Shown in pieces: positions 32,727-42,693 of a stretch of 64,000 nucleotides of DNA. The position numbers were made by a program, and so were the translations under genes. This DNA is from CALMAK01 sp964392265. GTDB lineage: Bacteria; Patescibacteriota; Saccharimonadia; Saccharimonadales; Saccharimonadaceae. Under the pieces are notes generated by a model that worked only from the letters and a program-made list of their open reading frames with translations, was not told the origin of the DNA and searched no databases. The DNA is taken from contig CAYMOS010000004.1 in assembly GCA_964392265.1 (NCBI GenBank), forward strand, positions 1 to 64,000, in the 5' to 3' direction. Every line of letters starts with the position of its first letter. Position 1 is the stretch's first letter.

Positions 32727-34532
32727 TCAAGGAGTTTTGTAAACCGTCCTATCGCCTACTGTCCAGTACAGCACCCCGTTATAGCGCTGATCTTGCGATA
32801 CCAACACGTCATTCCGATTAAACCCACGAACACTCTTTGTCATCACAGAATTAACGGTTGACTGGTACAGTCCAATTGCCGGCGCATCATCAAGCCACTG
32901 GCGCGCAAAAGCAAGGTGTTTTGCATTTCTCAATGTCGGGCTCTTACTGCTGCGTGCACTGGTTAAAATATCGTCAGAGATTGCATTATTATAGTTCGAC
33001 AGATTGAGCCCTCGTGCAACCGCCTGAGAAGAGTGCCAATAGGCAAAAACATCTGGATCTCGACCGATTGTCAACCTATAAACTAAAACATCGTAGGATC
33101 GGGGCTGCAGAACAGATTGAACAAAGTTCTGCGTAGGATCGGCTGCGTCAATGACATTCTCATTTATCACAATACCCACCTGCCGCCATTGTCCAATCAG
33201 TGTTTCGAGCGCCTTCTCATACTCATCATTCTTAATCGTCACCACAGAAAGCTGCAACTTTACCCCATCTTTTTCCCTGACACCACTCTGGTTCAGTTTC
33301 CAGCCGGCTTCATCAAGTAACTTGCGAGCCGCCTCGATGTTGAACGCCGGAGCCTTCGGGGCATCACCTGTTAATTGCAGACTCGTATACGGGAGACTAA
33401 GTTCTGGCAGGTCGCCACCAACTTTTTCACGAATTTCTCTCGTATTGGTTGCATACTGTAGCGCCTTACGAATCGTTTTATCCGACAGGAATTCACTGTC
33501 ATTATTCAGAAGAGCATAAACGCCTGCTTGGACCGCTTGGCTCGATACGGTATATCGCTGGTTTGATTCTAACGTTTTTACCGCAGTGGCACTCAGCCCA
33601 TTCGCGCCGTTCACTTCGTTTAACTTTAATGCATTCATCATTGCTTCTTCGTCTGGCACGGCTAGTATTTGCATCCTAGCGAGTTTTGGGGCGCCTCGAT
33701 AATACTGCTTGTTTGCCACAAGGTGAACGAAGCGTTTTTGATGTGAGGTTTCGATATCCTGCAATAGGCGGAAAGAAAATGGTCCCGACCCTACTGGTGA
33801 GGTACTAAATTTATCCTCCCGAATCGAGTCATGGGCAATACCACCTAAGATATGTTTTGGTAATACCGGGAAGGTCAATGCATTCTCGAATGGCACATAA
33901 ACGGATTTCAGGGCAAATTCTACCGTATGATCATCTTTCTTTTGCGCCACGATACTATCCCACCCACGAATCTGGGCACGAGTTGAGGCATCTTTCAATA
34001 AATCAATCGTAAAGAGAATGTCGTCGGCAGTTAACGCGCGGCCATCGTGCCATTTTACATCTGGTCGCAGCCCAATTGTATAGACAAGTCGATTGTCACT
34101 CACCTTGACACTCTTGGCTAAATCGTAACTAAGATTACCCGTCTTGTCATAAGTAAAGATTCTTGAGAAGACCAACTGGCTAACCGCTTCTTCGGCGGGC
34201 GTGTCAGCAAAAAGCGGATTAAGTGTATCGATCGGACCAATTGCGGCCTCAGCATACGTACTATCAAGCGCCCCTGTATCCGTACGATATGACTGCTGAT
34301 CCCACGATAACTGCAAACCAGCAGCAGCAATCAAACAACCGACAGCAGCAGCCCAAAAAATAACAATATGCCGGACGTTGCGCACATTGCGCCAACGCTT
34401 GAGGATGAATTTGTGAGCATGACGTACAGAGGTAACCTCAACCTTGCGCATACGTTTGAGGGTTTGCTTTTTATCAAAGCTCAGCTTTTGAAATCGCCGC
34501 CATCCCCTCTCTCTTTCCGTATCGCCCGCCAT
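32727..34532 (-). CDS. Family-5 extracellular solute-binding protein (OppA/DppA type)
   Basis: About 601 residues. A basic N-terminal tail of about 55 residues precedes one membrane helix (IVIFWAAAVGCLIAAAGLQL), so it is anchored rather than a lipoprotein. The SBP_bac_5 fold is recognisable in GPIDTLNPLF, VYTIGLRPDVKWHDGRALTADDILFTI and FDAINGANG-like regions. It would bind peptides or similar solutes for an ABC importer not encoded nearby. SecG lies 8 bp upstream in the same operon. Confidence 0.85.
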   Translation of the reverse strand: MAGDTERERGWRRFQKLSFDKKQTLKRMRKVEVTSVRHAHKFILKRWRNVRNVRHIVIFWAAAVGCLIAAAGLQLSWDQQSYRTDTGALDSTYAEAAIGPIDTLNPLFADTPAEEAVSQLVFSRIFTYDKTGNLSYDLAKSVKVSDNRLVYTIGLRPDVKWHDGRALTADDILFTIDLLKDASTRAQIRGWDSIVAQKKDDHTVEFALKSVYVPFENALTFPVLPKHILGGIAHDSIREDKFSTSPVGSGPFSFRLLQDIETSHQKRFVHLVANKQYYRGAPKLARMQILAVPDEEAMMNALKLNEVNGANGLSATAVKTLESNQRYTVSSQAVQAGVYALLNNDSEFLSDKTIRKALQYATNTREIREKVGGDLPELSLPYTSLQLTGDAPKAPAFNIEAARKLLDEAGWKLNQSGVREKDGVKLQLSVVTIKNDEYEKALETLIGQWRQVGIVINENVIDAADPTQNFVQSVLQPRSYDVLVYRLTIGRDPDVFAYWHSSQAVARGLNLSNYNNAISDDILTSARSSKSPTLRNAKHLAFARQWLDDAPAIGLYQSTVNSVMTKSVRGFNRNDVLVSQDQRYNGVLYWTVGDRTVYKTP

Positions 34533-34540
34533 GTCGCGCC

Positions 34541-34774
34541 TTACCCTACGCTTGGAATCAGAAGACCTGCCAGGATAGAAAGGACGAAAATGCTCGCGAG
34601 GACGATCGTTGCATCAAACAAGTTCTTATCAAATCCGCGTCGGGTGGTATATAGTTCGCCTGAACTACCAAAACCAGCACCCAAGGTCGAGCCTCGTTGT
34701 TGCAATAGAATTGCAGCTATAGTTAATACGGCCGATCCAACGGTCACAATTTGCAGAAAAGTATCTAGTGTCAT
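34541..34774 (-). CDS. secG: Preprotein translocase subunit SecG
   Basis: About 77 residues with two membrane helices. AAILLQQRGSTLGAGFGSSGELYTTRRG is the conserved SecG loop. It supports SecYEG in protein export, including the many anchored proteins here. It overlaps the upstream holin-like gene by 4 bases. Confidence 0.92.
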   Translation of the reverse strand: MTLDTFLQIVTVGSAVLTIAAILLQQRGSTLGAGFGSSGELYTTRRGFDKNLFDATIVLASIFVLSILAGLLIPSVG

Positions 34775-35169
34775 GCGGTCTCCTTACTATCTCGACGTAT
34801 TTTTCTCATCTCAATTGTCGTGCTTACTATATAGTTTATCAAACTTAGGATCATTCCCGCCAGCACCGAGTGCCAAAATGTCATTGTAATACCTGGCGTG
34901 AGCTTTAAGGCGATGTAGACCATGAGGCCATTGACAATCACCGTAAACAATCCTAATGTCAGCAAAATCGCCGGCAGGGATAACACAATCACAAGCGGAC
35001 GTAAAATTGCGTTAACGACCGAAAAGACAAAACCAGCCAACACAAACACCCACAGCCCTGATTGTAGAGACTGATCAGTGTACCCTGTCCCAAAGACACG
35101 GACTGTCACCCAAAGACCAAACGAATTAAGAAGGCACCTCAAGAGGAATACGCCAAATTGTTTTCTCAT
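34771..35169 (-). CDS. Phage holin family 4 (superfamily IV) membrane protein
   Basis: About 132 residues from ATG 35169 with AAGGAAA upstream; earlier starts would run into the aminopeptidase gene. Four helices, with VFSVVNAILRPLVIVLSLPAILLTLGLFTVIVNGLMVY as the family's core. These proteins are widespread in chromosomes and not necessarily phage derived. Function unknown. Confidence 0.85.
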   Translation of the reverse strand: MRKQFGVFLLRCLLNSFGLWVTVRVFGTGYTDQSLQSGLWVFVLAGFVFSVVNAILRPLVIVLSLPAILLTLGLFTVIVNGLMVYIALKLTPGITMTFWHSVLAGMILSLINYIVSTTIEMRKIRRDSKETA

Positions 35170-35185
35170 AATTTTCCTTATTGTA

Positions 35186-36379
35186 TCACATATCAAGCGC
35201 CAGCGCTTTACTAAGATTTTGATGACCTGAATCGGTGATTAAAATGTCGTCTTCTATTCGAACGCCAATGCCTTCTTCGGGTATATAAATCCCTGGCTCA
35301 ACCGTCAACACCATACCTGGCTGGAACGTCTCGAAACCACCCAGGCTATCATGTACGTCCACCCCTAATCCATGACTAATGGCATGGGGGAAGTATCGCC
35401 AATAATCATCTTTATGATTCATCAGTCCAAGCGAACGTAAAGCTGTTTTCATAATGTCATCAACCTCAGATTGGTACTGCGAAAAACTGAGGCCCGGTGC
35501 CAATAGACGAATAATTTGCTTATGTGCAGCCACTACTGCCGCATGCACTGCGGTCTGTCTAGCAGTAGGCACACCAACCACATAGGTTCGCGTGATATCA
35601 GCGGGATAATAATCCACCCGTGCACCAATATCAATCAAGACCATATCCGAACCTGTTAATTGATCATTATTAGCTACATAGTGCAAGGTACAGGCGTTAT
35701 GACCTGTAGCTACAATTGGATCATACGCGTGAGTAGCATTTTGATACCGAAACGCATGCGTAAACTCGGCCTCTATTTGATTTTCGGATTGCAACTCCGA
35801 AAGATGTCGTCTCACGTCAGTAAAAGCCGTCGCGGTTATATCGATAGCTCGAGTGATGGCTTCAATCTCGATAGGTTGCTTGATTGCACGCAACCGTGCA
35901 AGATCACGACGGATATCGCGTACTTCAGTAAACTGTCTTTTTAACTGACGCCATACTTGACCAGGAGAAGGGTTGGGAACGAAATTAAAATGCTTCTGAT
36001 GTGGATGCTTGTCAATCCCATATGCCACTGAGTAATTACTGGCAAGCTGGGCCAACAGTGCCCTCGCCTCAGTCTTATTAATCACTTCATCGACACCGCT
36101 CATGCGCCGCGCCTCATCGGGTTGCAATCCTCCCTCGAATATCATATGGATATCTGAAATAACCGGGGCTACCAGCCAGCTACGATTACCGGCCATGATC
36201 AGTTGCCAATCTGGCTCGTCAATACCCGTCAAATACCAAAAATTTGCCTCTTGCCGAAATGGTGCCGCCATGTCCCCGCTACCTTGAAGGGCACTGTAGG
36301 CCGTCATTCTTAAGACGCCATCATGACACTTTTCCATTAAGGCAGCCCTATTGGCTGCAAAAAACGCACTGCTTATCAT
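35186..36379 (-). CDS. pepP: Xaa-Pro aminopeptidase (M24B)
   Basis: About 397 residues. The AMP-N domain starts at FAANRAALMEK and includes FRQEANFWYLTG. The pita-bread catalytic half supplies metal ligands in DIGARVDYYPADITRT (two Asp), HAISHGLGVDVHD (His) and TVEPGIYIP plus IRIEDDI (two Glu). It removes residues before proline in peptides. Probably used to recycle imported peptides. Confidence 0.93.
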   Translation of the reverse strand: MISSAFFAANRAALMEKCHDGVLRMTAYSALQGSGDMAAPFRQEANFWYLTGIDEPDWQLIMAGNRSWLVAPVISDIHMIFEGGLQPDEARRMSGVDEVINKTEARALLAQLASNYSVAYGIDKHPHQKHFNFVPNPSPGQVWRQLKRQFTEVRDIRRDLARLRAIKQPIEIEAITRAIDITATAFTDVRRHLSELQSENQIEAEFTHAFRYQNATHAYDPIVATGHNACTLHYVANNDQLTGSDMVLIDIGARVDYYPADITRTYVVGVPTARQTAVHAAVVAAHKQIIRLLAPGLSFSQYQSEVDDIMKTALRSLGLMNHKDDYWRYFPHAISHGLGVDVHDSLGGFETFQPGMVLTVEPGIYIPEEGIGVRIEDDILITDSGHQNLSKALALDM

Positions 36380-36403
36380 ACCCTTTAGTCTAGCATATTC
36401 AGC

Positions 36404-37366
36404 TTAGAGAGCAGGGCCTGACGAAGTAGAGGCATGAGGATCGCCGCTCCACGACCAGCCGCTCGATGATCCATCTGCATACCCGTGGAGGTCACTACCC
36501 TCTGTCAACATGATTGAGTCAACCCAAAACTGCGTATTACCGCTTGGTGTTGTTGCATCATTAAGCGCATAAATCGTAATGGAGCCACCGCTATTTGTCG
36601 TAAAGGTTTTATTGATTCGTACCCATTGGTCCTTAACTGTAGTCCGATAATCTGCGTTACTTACCACACTCCCACGACCAGACCCCTGCACTGACAATTG
36701 CATATTAACGCTACCCGTCGGTACATAGACATACGCCGAGAATGTATATGTTGTATTAGGGTTCAAGTAGGTAGCAAAAGGGTTTCTCTGATATAGTGTT
36801 GCGCCTACTTGGCTCATCGTCACATTTCCAGGCATCGTTACTCGCAGCGACGCCCCTCCCGAATGCGCTCGACTTGCATCCCGCATGACCGTAGAACTAT
36901 TTGGACCACTAAAACCTGTCGTGCCCGTCTCAACACTAGGATTAGTCGAGAGGTTGGTAACTGTCTGTGATACTGCCCCGCTATGTCCATCACACGCTCC
37001 TTCTGCTGGACTATTACCTTGATTAGTGATGTGAAAGGACTTTACGCCAGAACGGTCAGTTATGCCAGATAAGCAATAGCTATTATTAGCTGACTCGTAT
37101 GTATAGCGATACACAATCGAGTTGCCATCTTTTAGCTTGGTAACCGTTCGCATCTCTGCCTCCGTTGCGGGATACGTTTCATTCATTGCATACTGCACCG
37201 CAATCCGTGTTGATGCATCACGAAGGCTTGTTTGTATCGATGATTCGACTGCTCCGTTCTGTATACCCGAATAAGCCACGATCGAAATAACCGCCAAAAT
37301 GGCAATTACCACAATTACAATAAGGAGTTCCACTATCGTAAAACCGCTAGCTCGTTGCTGCCTCAT
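36404..37366 (-). CDS. Type IV prepilin-like protein with C-terminal jelly-roll domain
   Basis: About 320 residues from ATG 37366, with TATACT 7 nt before it. GFTIVELLIVIVVIAILAVI is the class-III signal and helix cut by PilD. A pilin head with one disulfide-like Cys pair follows (YCLSG...GACDG). The last ~170 residues (NLSTNPSVETGTTGFSG...FWVDSIMLTEGS) form a carbohydrate-binding-module-like jelly roll, so this is probably a surface-binding minor pilin. Confidence 0.85.
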   Translation of the reverse strand: MRQQRASGFTIVELLIVIVVIAILAVISIVAYSGIQNGAVESSIQTSLRDASTRIAVQYAMNETYPATEAEMRTVTKLKDGNSIVYRYTYESANNSYCLSGITDRSGVKSFHITNQGNSPAEGACDGHSGAVSQTVTNLSTNPSVETGTTGFSGPNSSTVMRDASRAHSGGASLRVTMPGNVTMSQVGATLYQRNPFATYLNPNTTYTFSAYVYVPTGSVNMQLSVQGSGRGSVVSNADYRTTVKDQWVRINKTFTTNSGGSITIYALNDATTPSGNTQFWVDSIMLTEGSDLHGYADGSSSGWSWSGDPHASTSSGPAL

Positions 37367-37423
37367 AAGCATTAGTATATAGATTTGTATATCGTCTGAC
37401 AATCCTGGCCTATGCCCAAGTGA

Positions 37424-38974
37424 TTAACGATCTCCAAATACTCGCTTGATTCGGCCTGCCCGCTCCTCGCCAACTACCTTTACAAGCTCTTCGGGGGCAG
37501 CCTGTGATATGGCGCGCATACTTCCAAAATACTTGATTAGTTTTCGACGTGTCGCGGGACCAATACCTGGAATTTCTTCAAGTGTACTCGCCGTCTGGCG
37601 TTGACGCTTTAGTACCGTATGATAACTAATGGCAAATCGATGTGATTCATCGCGAATACGCTGGAAAAGCTTTACCAAATCAGTGAATTGGCTCAGGGTG
37701 CCACCGCGCAGGTTCTTAGAGTGCGTCCCGGCATTGCGCTGATCGGGGTGAAGATTAATCACATAATACTCCCCGCTTTGCTCGACATACATGCCCTCCA
37801 GCGGCTGTTTGCGCCATGTTTCAAGCTGTGTACTTTTTACACCCGAACGCATACGATGAATGATCACCTCTTCTTCACGCTTGGCAATACTGATAATCGG
37901 TACTTTTACCTCTCGTGCTTCAGCCGCCCGAATCGCGGCCTCTAGCTGCCCCTTGCCGCCATCAATCAGTAACAGCCCAGGAAATCCCCAACTCTGCAGA
38001 TTCTTCGGCGACAGGCGGCGATAGATAATTTCATACATACTGGCATAGTCGTCATTCTGCTGTTTGATTAATTTATATTTACGATAATCACTACGACTCG
38101 TGACACCGTTCACAAACACAACCTGGCTAGCTACAACATTTGTACCGCTGGTATGCGAAATATCAAACCCTTCAATACGTGCCGGCACGTCATCAAGCGC
38201 CAAAAGGTCACGTAGTTGCGACAATGCTCTGTCTTTACTAATATCCAAAAATTCCTTATCGCCAAACATGATACGACGTTTGAGCTCACGCAGATTCTGC
38301 AGACGATTACGAAGATTGGCGGCTTTCTCAAAGTCCTGCAGGCCTGCCGCCGTTTTCATATCACGCTCTAACTCACGCGCCAGCTGGACTCGATTTCCTT
38401 TGATATAACTAATCAATTTTCGTAGTTCCGCCTTATACTCATCGCTAGTCATGCCTAACGGCTCAAGACCAATGTGGGCATCGAGGCTAGGGCGTTCGCC
38501 TGGTTTAGGCGGCTTGGTATAGTAAGGAAAGGTTTTGCGCAGATACCGCAAGGCTTTCTTTAAGGCATAGCCGTTATAAAACGGCCCGAAGTAATCCGCC
38601 TCATCATCGGCGGGATTGCGCGTAAAACTCACATGCGGCCACTCATTCTTCATATCAATCCGCACGTAACTCTGACTCTTGTCGTCACGCAGAAGGATGT
38701 TATACCGAGGCATATAGCGCTTGACCATTTCGCTCTCAAAGAATAATGCATCGATTTCACTCTCTGTTTCTACCCAATCAGTATCGTCAATCTCCGCCAC
38801 GAGCGCCTGAGTTTTGATATCCATATCCCGACTGCTCTGAAAATACTGGCGAACACGATTTTTCAGCACTGCAGCTTTGCCCACATAGATGACCTCACCA
38901 TTTTTAGCCTTATGAAAATAAACGCCGGGCGAGCGCGGAAGCGTCTTTAGCTTGGTTTCGAGTGCCTTATTCAC
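37424..38974 (-). CDS. uvrC: Excinuclease ABC subunit C
   Basis: About 516 residues from GTG 38974, preferred because TATACT lies 6 nt upstream; this starts VNKALETKLKTLP. The GIY-YIG nuclease is SPGVYFHKAKNGEVIYVGKA, a UVR domain lies near residues 190-230 and the RNase H-like second nuclease follows. Helix-hairpin-helix ends it (IPGIGPATRRKLIKYFG). It makes both incisions in nucleotide-excision repair together with UvrA encoded downstream. Confidence 0.95.
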   Translation of the reverse strand: MNKALETKLKTLPRSPGVYFHKAKNGEVIYVGKAAVLKNRVRQYFQSSRDMDIKTQALVAEIDDTDWVETESEIDALFFESEMVKRYMPRYNILLRDDKSQSYVRIDMKNEWPHVSFTRNPADDEADYFGPFYNGYALKKALRYLRKTFPYYTKPPKPGERPSLDAHIGLEPLGMTSDEYKAELRKLISYIKGNRVQLARELERDMKTAAGLQDFEKAANLRNRLQNLRELKRRIMFGDKEFLDISKDRALSQLRDLLALDDVPARIEGFDISHTSGTNVVASQVVFVNGVTSRSDYRKYKLIKQQNDDYASMYEIIYRRLSPKNLQSWGFPGLLLIDGGKGQLEAAIRAAEAREVKVPIISIAKREEEVIIHRMRSGVKSTQLETWRKQPLEGMYVEQSGEYYVINLHPDQRNAGTHSKNLRGGTLSQFTDLVKLFQRIRDESHRFAISYHTVLKRQRQTASTLEEIPGIGPATRRKLIKYFGSMRAISQAAPEELVKVVGEERAGRIKRVFGDR

Positions 38975-38980
38975 CTCTTT

Positions 38981-38990
38981 AGTATACAAT
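38981..38990. promoter_or_regulatory. Overlapping divergent leaderless promoters
   Basis: AGTATACAAT supplies TATACT on the minus strand, 6 nt before the uvrC GTG, and TACAAT on the plus strand, 6 nt before the amidotransferase ATG. The two start codons are only 22 bp apart. Confidence 0.7.
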
Positions 38991-38996
38991 AATCTT

Positions 38997-39722
38997 ATGA
39001 TCAAACCGTTTCTCCTCATTCAGACACGCCCCGAAGACGAGGCCTCAGACAACGAATATCAAGCCTTTCTTCGCTATGGCGGCCTTACACCAGATCAATT
39101 AGTGCGCATTCGCCTTGAACAAACAGCTCTCCCTGAGGTGCAGCTTGATGACTATTCAGGCATCATGGTAGGCGGTAGTCCTCTCAACTTCACCACAACC
39201 GATAAAGACGATACTCAGAAACGTATCGAGTTCGAACTACATGGCTTGTTAGAGCAAATCGTCGCCAGAGACTTCCCTTTCTTTGGCGCTTGTTACGGTG
39301 TCGGACTTCTTACTTCATTCCTCGGTAGCCCCATCAGTACGAAATTTGGAGAACCAGTTGGTGCAACCACTATCACCCTTCTTGCAGAAGACCCTCTCCT
39401 CGATGGCGTCGTGTCTCCTTTTGAGGCTTTCCTTGGCCACAAAGAAGCAAGTGACACCCTGCCTCCCGGCGCTACTCATCTCGCCTCATCCGCCACCTGC
39501 CCTATTCAGATGTTTCGTGTCGGTGAAAACGTATACGCAACCCAATTCCATCCAGAACTTGACGCCGAGGGTCTTGCCACGCGTATTCGCATCTACCGAC
39601 ATCATGGCTATTTTCAGCCAGAAGAAGCAGACGCACTCATCCAACAAGGTGAATCGGCCATCATCACTGAGCCAATGAAGATCTTACGCAACTTCGTGCA
39701 GCGATACCGACAACAACGTTAG
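38997..39722 (+). CDS. Class I glutamine amidotransferase-like protein
   Basis: About 241 residues. FFGACYGVGLL contains the nucleophile cysteine, and YATQFHPELD the His-x-Glu of the triad. It resembles the glutaminase domain of GMP synthase but has no synthetase attached, so the acceptor is unknown. Many similar stand-alone enzymes act on gamma-glutamyl compounds. A probable leaderless transcript. Confidence 0.85.
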   Translation: MIKPFLLIQTRPEDEASDNEYQAFLRYGGLTPDQLVRIRLEQTALPEVQLDDYSGIMVGGSPLNFTTTDKDDTQKRIEFELHGLLEQIVARDFPFFGACYGVGLLTSFLGSPISTKFGEPVGATTITLLAEDPLLDGVVSPFEAFLGHKEASDTLPPGATHLASSATCPIQMFRVGENVYATQFHPELDAEGLATRIRIYRHHGYFQPEEADALIQQGESAIITEPMKILRNFVQRYRQQR

Positions 39723-39748
39723 CACTCTAAGATGGTACACTAGGTACT

Positions 39749-40135
39749 ATGAACGATTCACAAAAACTCGAAGGAACCAAACTCGCAAACTTTGCCCCAG
39801 TCGACAGCGTCACTGAACTACAAATTATTGATTCAGTTGTCGGCACGGGCGACGAAGTACCATCAGGTGCAACAATTACTGCTCACTATACAGGGGCTCT
39901 GTGTAAAGATGGCACAATCTTTCAAAGTAGTCACGACTTTGGCGATCCAGTCACCTTCCCGCTAGACCGCGTCATCGCTGGTTGGACCCAAGGTGTGCCC
40001 GGCATGAAAGTAGGAGGAACGCGCCGCCTCATCATCCCGTCAGCCATGGCATACGGGTCTGTCCGAGCAGCCGCCAACATCCCGCCTAATAGCGATCTTG
40101 TGTTTGATATCGAACTCGTAGCAATTGCTGGCTAG
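39749..40135 (+). CDS. FKBP-type peptidyl-prolyl isomerase
   Basis: About 128 residues. ITAHYTGALCKDGTIFQSS, VIAGWTQGVPGMKVGGTRRLIIPS and ANIPPNSDLVFDIEL are the FKBP core. No signal peptide, so it acts in the cytoplasm. TACACT lies 7 nt upstream of the ATG. It converges with the LiaF-like gene, whose stop overlaps its own. Confidence 0.93.
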   Translation: MNDSQKLEGTKLANFAPVDSVTELQIIDSVVGTGDEVPSGATITAHYTGALCKDGTIFQSSHDFGDPVTFPLDRVIAGWTQGVPGMKVGGTRRLIIPSAMAYGSVRAAANIPPNSDLVFDIELVAIAG

Positions 40136-40794
40136 TTCTTAATCTCAACACCAGCCATAACGATATCGCCAACAATGTGGAGTATTGGTGCGGTATGGTC
40201 AACCTCTGCAGAAGCCTTATTTTCAACGCCACCCAATATCACCGAGGTGCTGTTTTTGACCACCACATTCTTTGGAACATAGATTTCGACTCCACCCCAC
40301 AGCGAGAAGATATCTATTGTCGCTTCTTTTTTGATGGTTGCTTCTCGCAAGTCCAAGGTCACCCCACCACACACTGCCGTCACTCGACTGGCCTTAAAGT
40401 CACTCGCCTGCACCTTTGTTTCACTACCACTCAACACTGCCGTCACATCCTCACGTTCATTTGCGGCTATATTCTTCCTTGGTACTTTATGACTTACCAT
40501 GATAGACACGCCAACAACAATGATGACTGCTGGCCAAAATAGCTGCCATGGATTGACATCGATAATATCTAACTGATTTAGCTGAAACACAATACCAAGC
40601 GCAATCACCAAGAACGCCCACAGGTAATTCTTTGTATCATTCAAAAGAATCAGGATACCGCCGACAATAACAAATACTGGCCACCAATCTCCGATTGCCA
40701 CGCTGAACGGCAAAATATTGAGGTTAGTAAAAAGAAACGAGAGCCCAACTGCTACGACGAGCAGTCCTGTGATACTACGTGTAATTGATTTCAT
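40132..40794 (-). CDS. LiaF-like membrane protein
   Basis: About 220 residues. Four helices in the first ~95 residues (GLLVVAVGLSFLFTNLNILP, YLWAFLVIALGIVFQL) followed by a beta-helix-like cytoplasmic domain with VTAVCGGVTLDLREA and WGGVEIYVPKNVVV, the LiaF C-terminal pattern. LiaF restrains an envelope-stress sensor kinase, but no LiaRS is seen nearby. TATAGT is 6 nt before the ATG. Confidence 0.82.
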   Translation of the reverse strand: MKSITRSITGLLVVAVGLSFLFTNLNILPFSVAIGDWWPVFVIVGGILILLNDTKNYLWAFLVIALGIVFQLNQLDIIDVNPWQLFWPAVIIVVGVSIMVSHKVPRKNIAANEREDVTAVLSGSETKVQASDFKASRVTAVCGGVTLDLREATIKKEATIDIFSLWGGVEIYVPKNVVVKNSTSVILGGVENKASAEVDHTAPILHIVGDIVMAGVEIKN

Positions 40795-40806
40795 ACTTCT
40801 ACTATA

Positions 40807-42102
40807 CTACGACTCAGCATACGACGCCGACAATCGATGATACGACTTCGTCAAAAACGCTAAGGTGGCGGCGATAGCCATAATAATGCCTGCAGCCAAG
40901 AATACCAGCGCAATACCCCGCGCCTCCCCTGTACCAAGTAGCGGCGCCAAGGTGGCGGCACCATCTGCCGATTTTGCATATGGGATAATAAAGAACTCTG
41001 CAATCGGTGCAATAACAAACGCAGTGACTGGGGCCGCTGCCGACTCAAACGCCTGGGCAAAACCAAAGACGCGACCCTGCCGTTTATAGGGAACGACCTT
41101 CTGAATCACCGTCTGTTCAGCGGCTTCTATTGCAGGGATCATCAGCATGTATAGCCATATTCCGATCGCATACAACCACCACCACTCGCGAATCGTAAAT
41201 AACGCACCCAAAAGTCCCATAATAACTGCCAGTCGCAGTAACGTCTTCAACGGGTTCTTGCCCAGACCAAACTTTGCAATAAGAATGCCACCAACCACAA
41301 AGCCTGTGCCGGCTACACCAAAGAGGATCCCCCACATTTCTACCGAAAACAGTGTCAGGCCATACGGATCCATCAGTGCCATATAGACACCACCGATGAA
41401 ATTATTGAACGTCGAGAAGATGAGGAGTGCAAACAATCCAGGCACTGCTTTGATTGCTGCAATACTACCCTTGATGTCTACTTTCTTATTGGCGAGTTCC
41501 GGATCGTGCGCAATGCCTTTTTCAGGAATCTGGACAAAATAAATATGAACAAGTGCCAGTGCTGTCAAAATAATTGCAATCGCCAGCGTCCAGCCCATAC
41601 CTAACAGCCCGATGGCGAGCCCACTGAACACGCTGGTAATAATAAATCCGATTCCTGTTACCGTCCCTACGAGACCATTTGCGTTCGCCCGCTTATCCTT
41701 ATCTACTAATAATGTCACTGTCGTTGACAGAGCAATATTGCGCATGTTCTCTACCACCGCACCCGCCAAAATCACGCCAATAAACACCCAGAACAATGGG
41801 TTAGCAATATCTAACAGGTTTGCCGTCGGCAGTGCAAGATACATAATGCCGGCAATAGAGAATGCTACCAACGTAAACGTACTTGAAAAGACAAAGACGC
41901 TCTTTTTCTTGTGATGGTCAACGATAGTACCAAAAACAATGCTAAATATAGCCACCAGTAACATATACGTACCGCCAATAATGCCCGTCGCTAGCACCGA
42001 CTTGGTCTCGAGATAGATCCAGAAAATTAATGCAAACCACAAAAAACTTGTCGTCACATTAGCGATAAGCGTATTAACAAGAACCTGGTAAAAGTGTTTC
42101 AT
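40807..42102 (-). CDS. Major facilitator superfamily transporter
   Basis: About 431 residues with 12 hydrophobic helices. The inter-helix loop VDHHKKKSVFVFSS and the A-type motif region resemble MFS_3 drug exporters of the macrolide/enterobactin kind. Substrate cannot be told. It lies 12 bp before the LiaF-like gene and may share its transcript. Confidence 0.85.
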   Translation of the reverse strand: MKHFYQVLVNTLIANVTTSFLWFALIFWIYLETKSVLATGIIGGTYMLLVAIFSIVFGTIVDHHKKKSVFVFSSTFTLVAFSIAGIMYLALPTANLLDIANPLFWVFIGVILAGAVVENMRNIALSTTVTLLVDKDKRANANGLVGTVTGIGFIITSVFSGLAIGLLGMGWTLAIAIILTALALVHIYFVQIPEKGIAHDPELANKKVDIKGSIAAIKAVPGLFALLIFSTFNNFIGGVYMALMDPYGLTLFSVEMWGILFGVAGTGFVVGGILIAKFGLGKNPLKTLLRLAVIMGLLGALFTIREWWWLYAIGIWLYMLMIPAIEAAEQTVIQKVVPYKRQGRVFGFAQAFESAAAPVTAFVIAPIAEFFIIPYAKSADGAATLAPLLGTGEARGIALVFLAAGIIMAIAATLAFLTKSYHRLSASYAES

Positions 42103-42153
42103 ATATGCCTTATTGTACCCTGCTCACACTAGTAAATACAGTATTTCCCGCCT

Positions 42154-42693
42154 CTATAGTGGATACTTAACGAGTTTACCGTTAATAACATCCCCTATGG
42201 TCCGCATGTCCGCCGGAGGTAGCAGCTGATAGACAGCTTGCGCCATACGGTAAAATCCCGCATGTGCAACGATGAGTGTCGTACCTGTCATCTGACGCAC
42301 AATTTCTTCGTTTGCACGACCAACCCGAATGGCAAAGTCCTCAAAACTCTCCGCCCCTGCACCTACTACTTCCTCGCTCGTAGCAGCATGCAGCCTACTA
42401 AGAGGCTGGCCCTCAAAACTTCCACCATACTTTTCCTTCAGGTCATCCATAAGAATAATGTTCTCAACAGGGAAACCGTTCATTTCCGCAATAATAATCG
42501 CTGTGTCATATGCGCGGGACAATGGAGAGGAGATGATTGTATCAAATATCACTCCACTCTCACGAATCATCATCGCTTCATTCTGCGCCTGTTGGATTCC
42601 TTTTTCTGTCAGCGGTGAATCAAACTGACCCGCCAGTACGCCATCGGCATTCGCCTGACTCTGGCCGTGACGAATAAAATAGACATCAGCCAT
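42154..42693 (-). CDS. Histidine phosphatase (phosphoglycerate mutase-like)
   Basis: About 179 residues from ATG 42693. VYFIRHGQSQAN carries the nucleophile His, SSPLSRAYDTA the second Arg, and LIVAHAGFYR the second His. Too short and diverged for a glycolytic mutase; probably a phosphatase of small molecules. Its ATG overlaps the deformylase TGA. Confidence 0.88.
   Translation of the reverse strand: MADVYFIRHGQSQANADGVLAGQFDSPLTEKGIQQAQNEAMMIRESGVIFDTIISSPLSRAYDTAIIIAEMNGFPVENIILMDDLKEKYGGSFEGQPLSRLHAATSEEVVGAGAESFEDFAIRVGRANEEIVRQMTGTTLIVAHAGFYRMAQAVYQLLPPADMRTIGDVINGKLVKYPL

Noticed and set aside
34771..35169. Prophage because of the holin-family gene
   Set aside because: The neighbours are SecG and a peptidase in one operon; this family is common in chromosomes.
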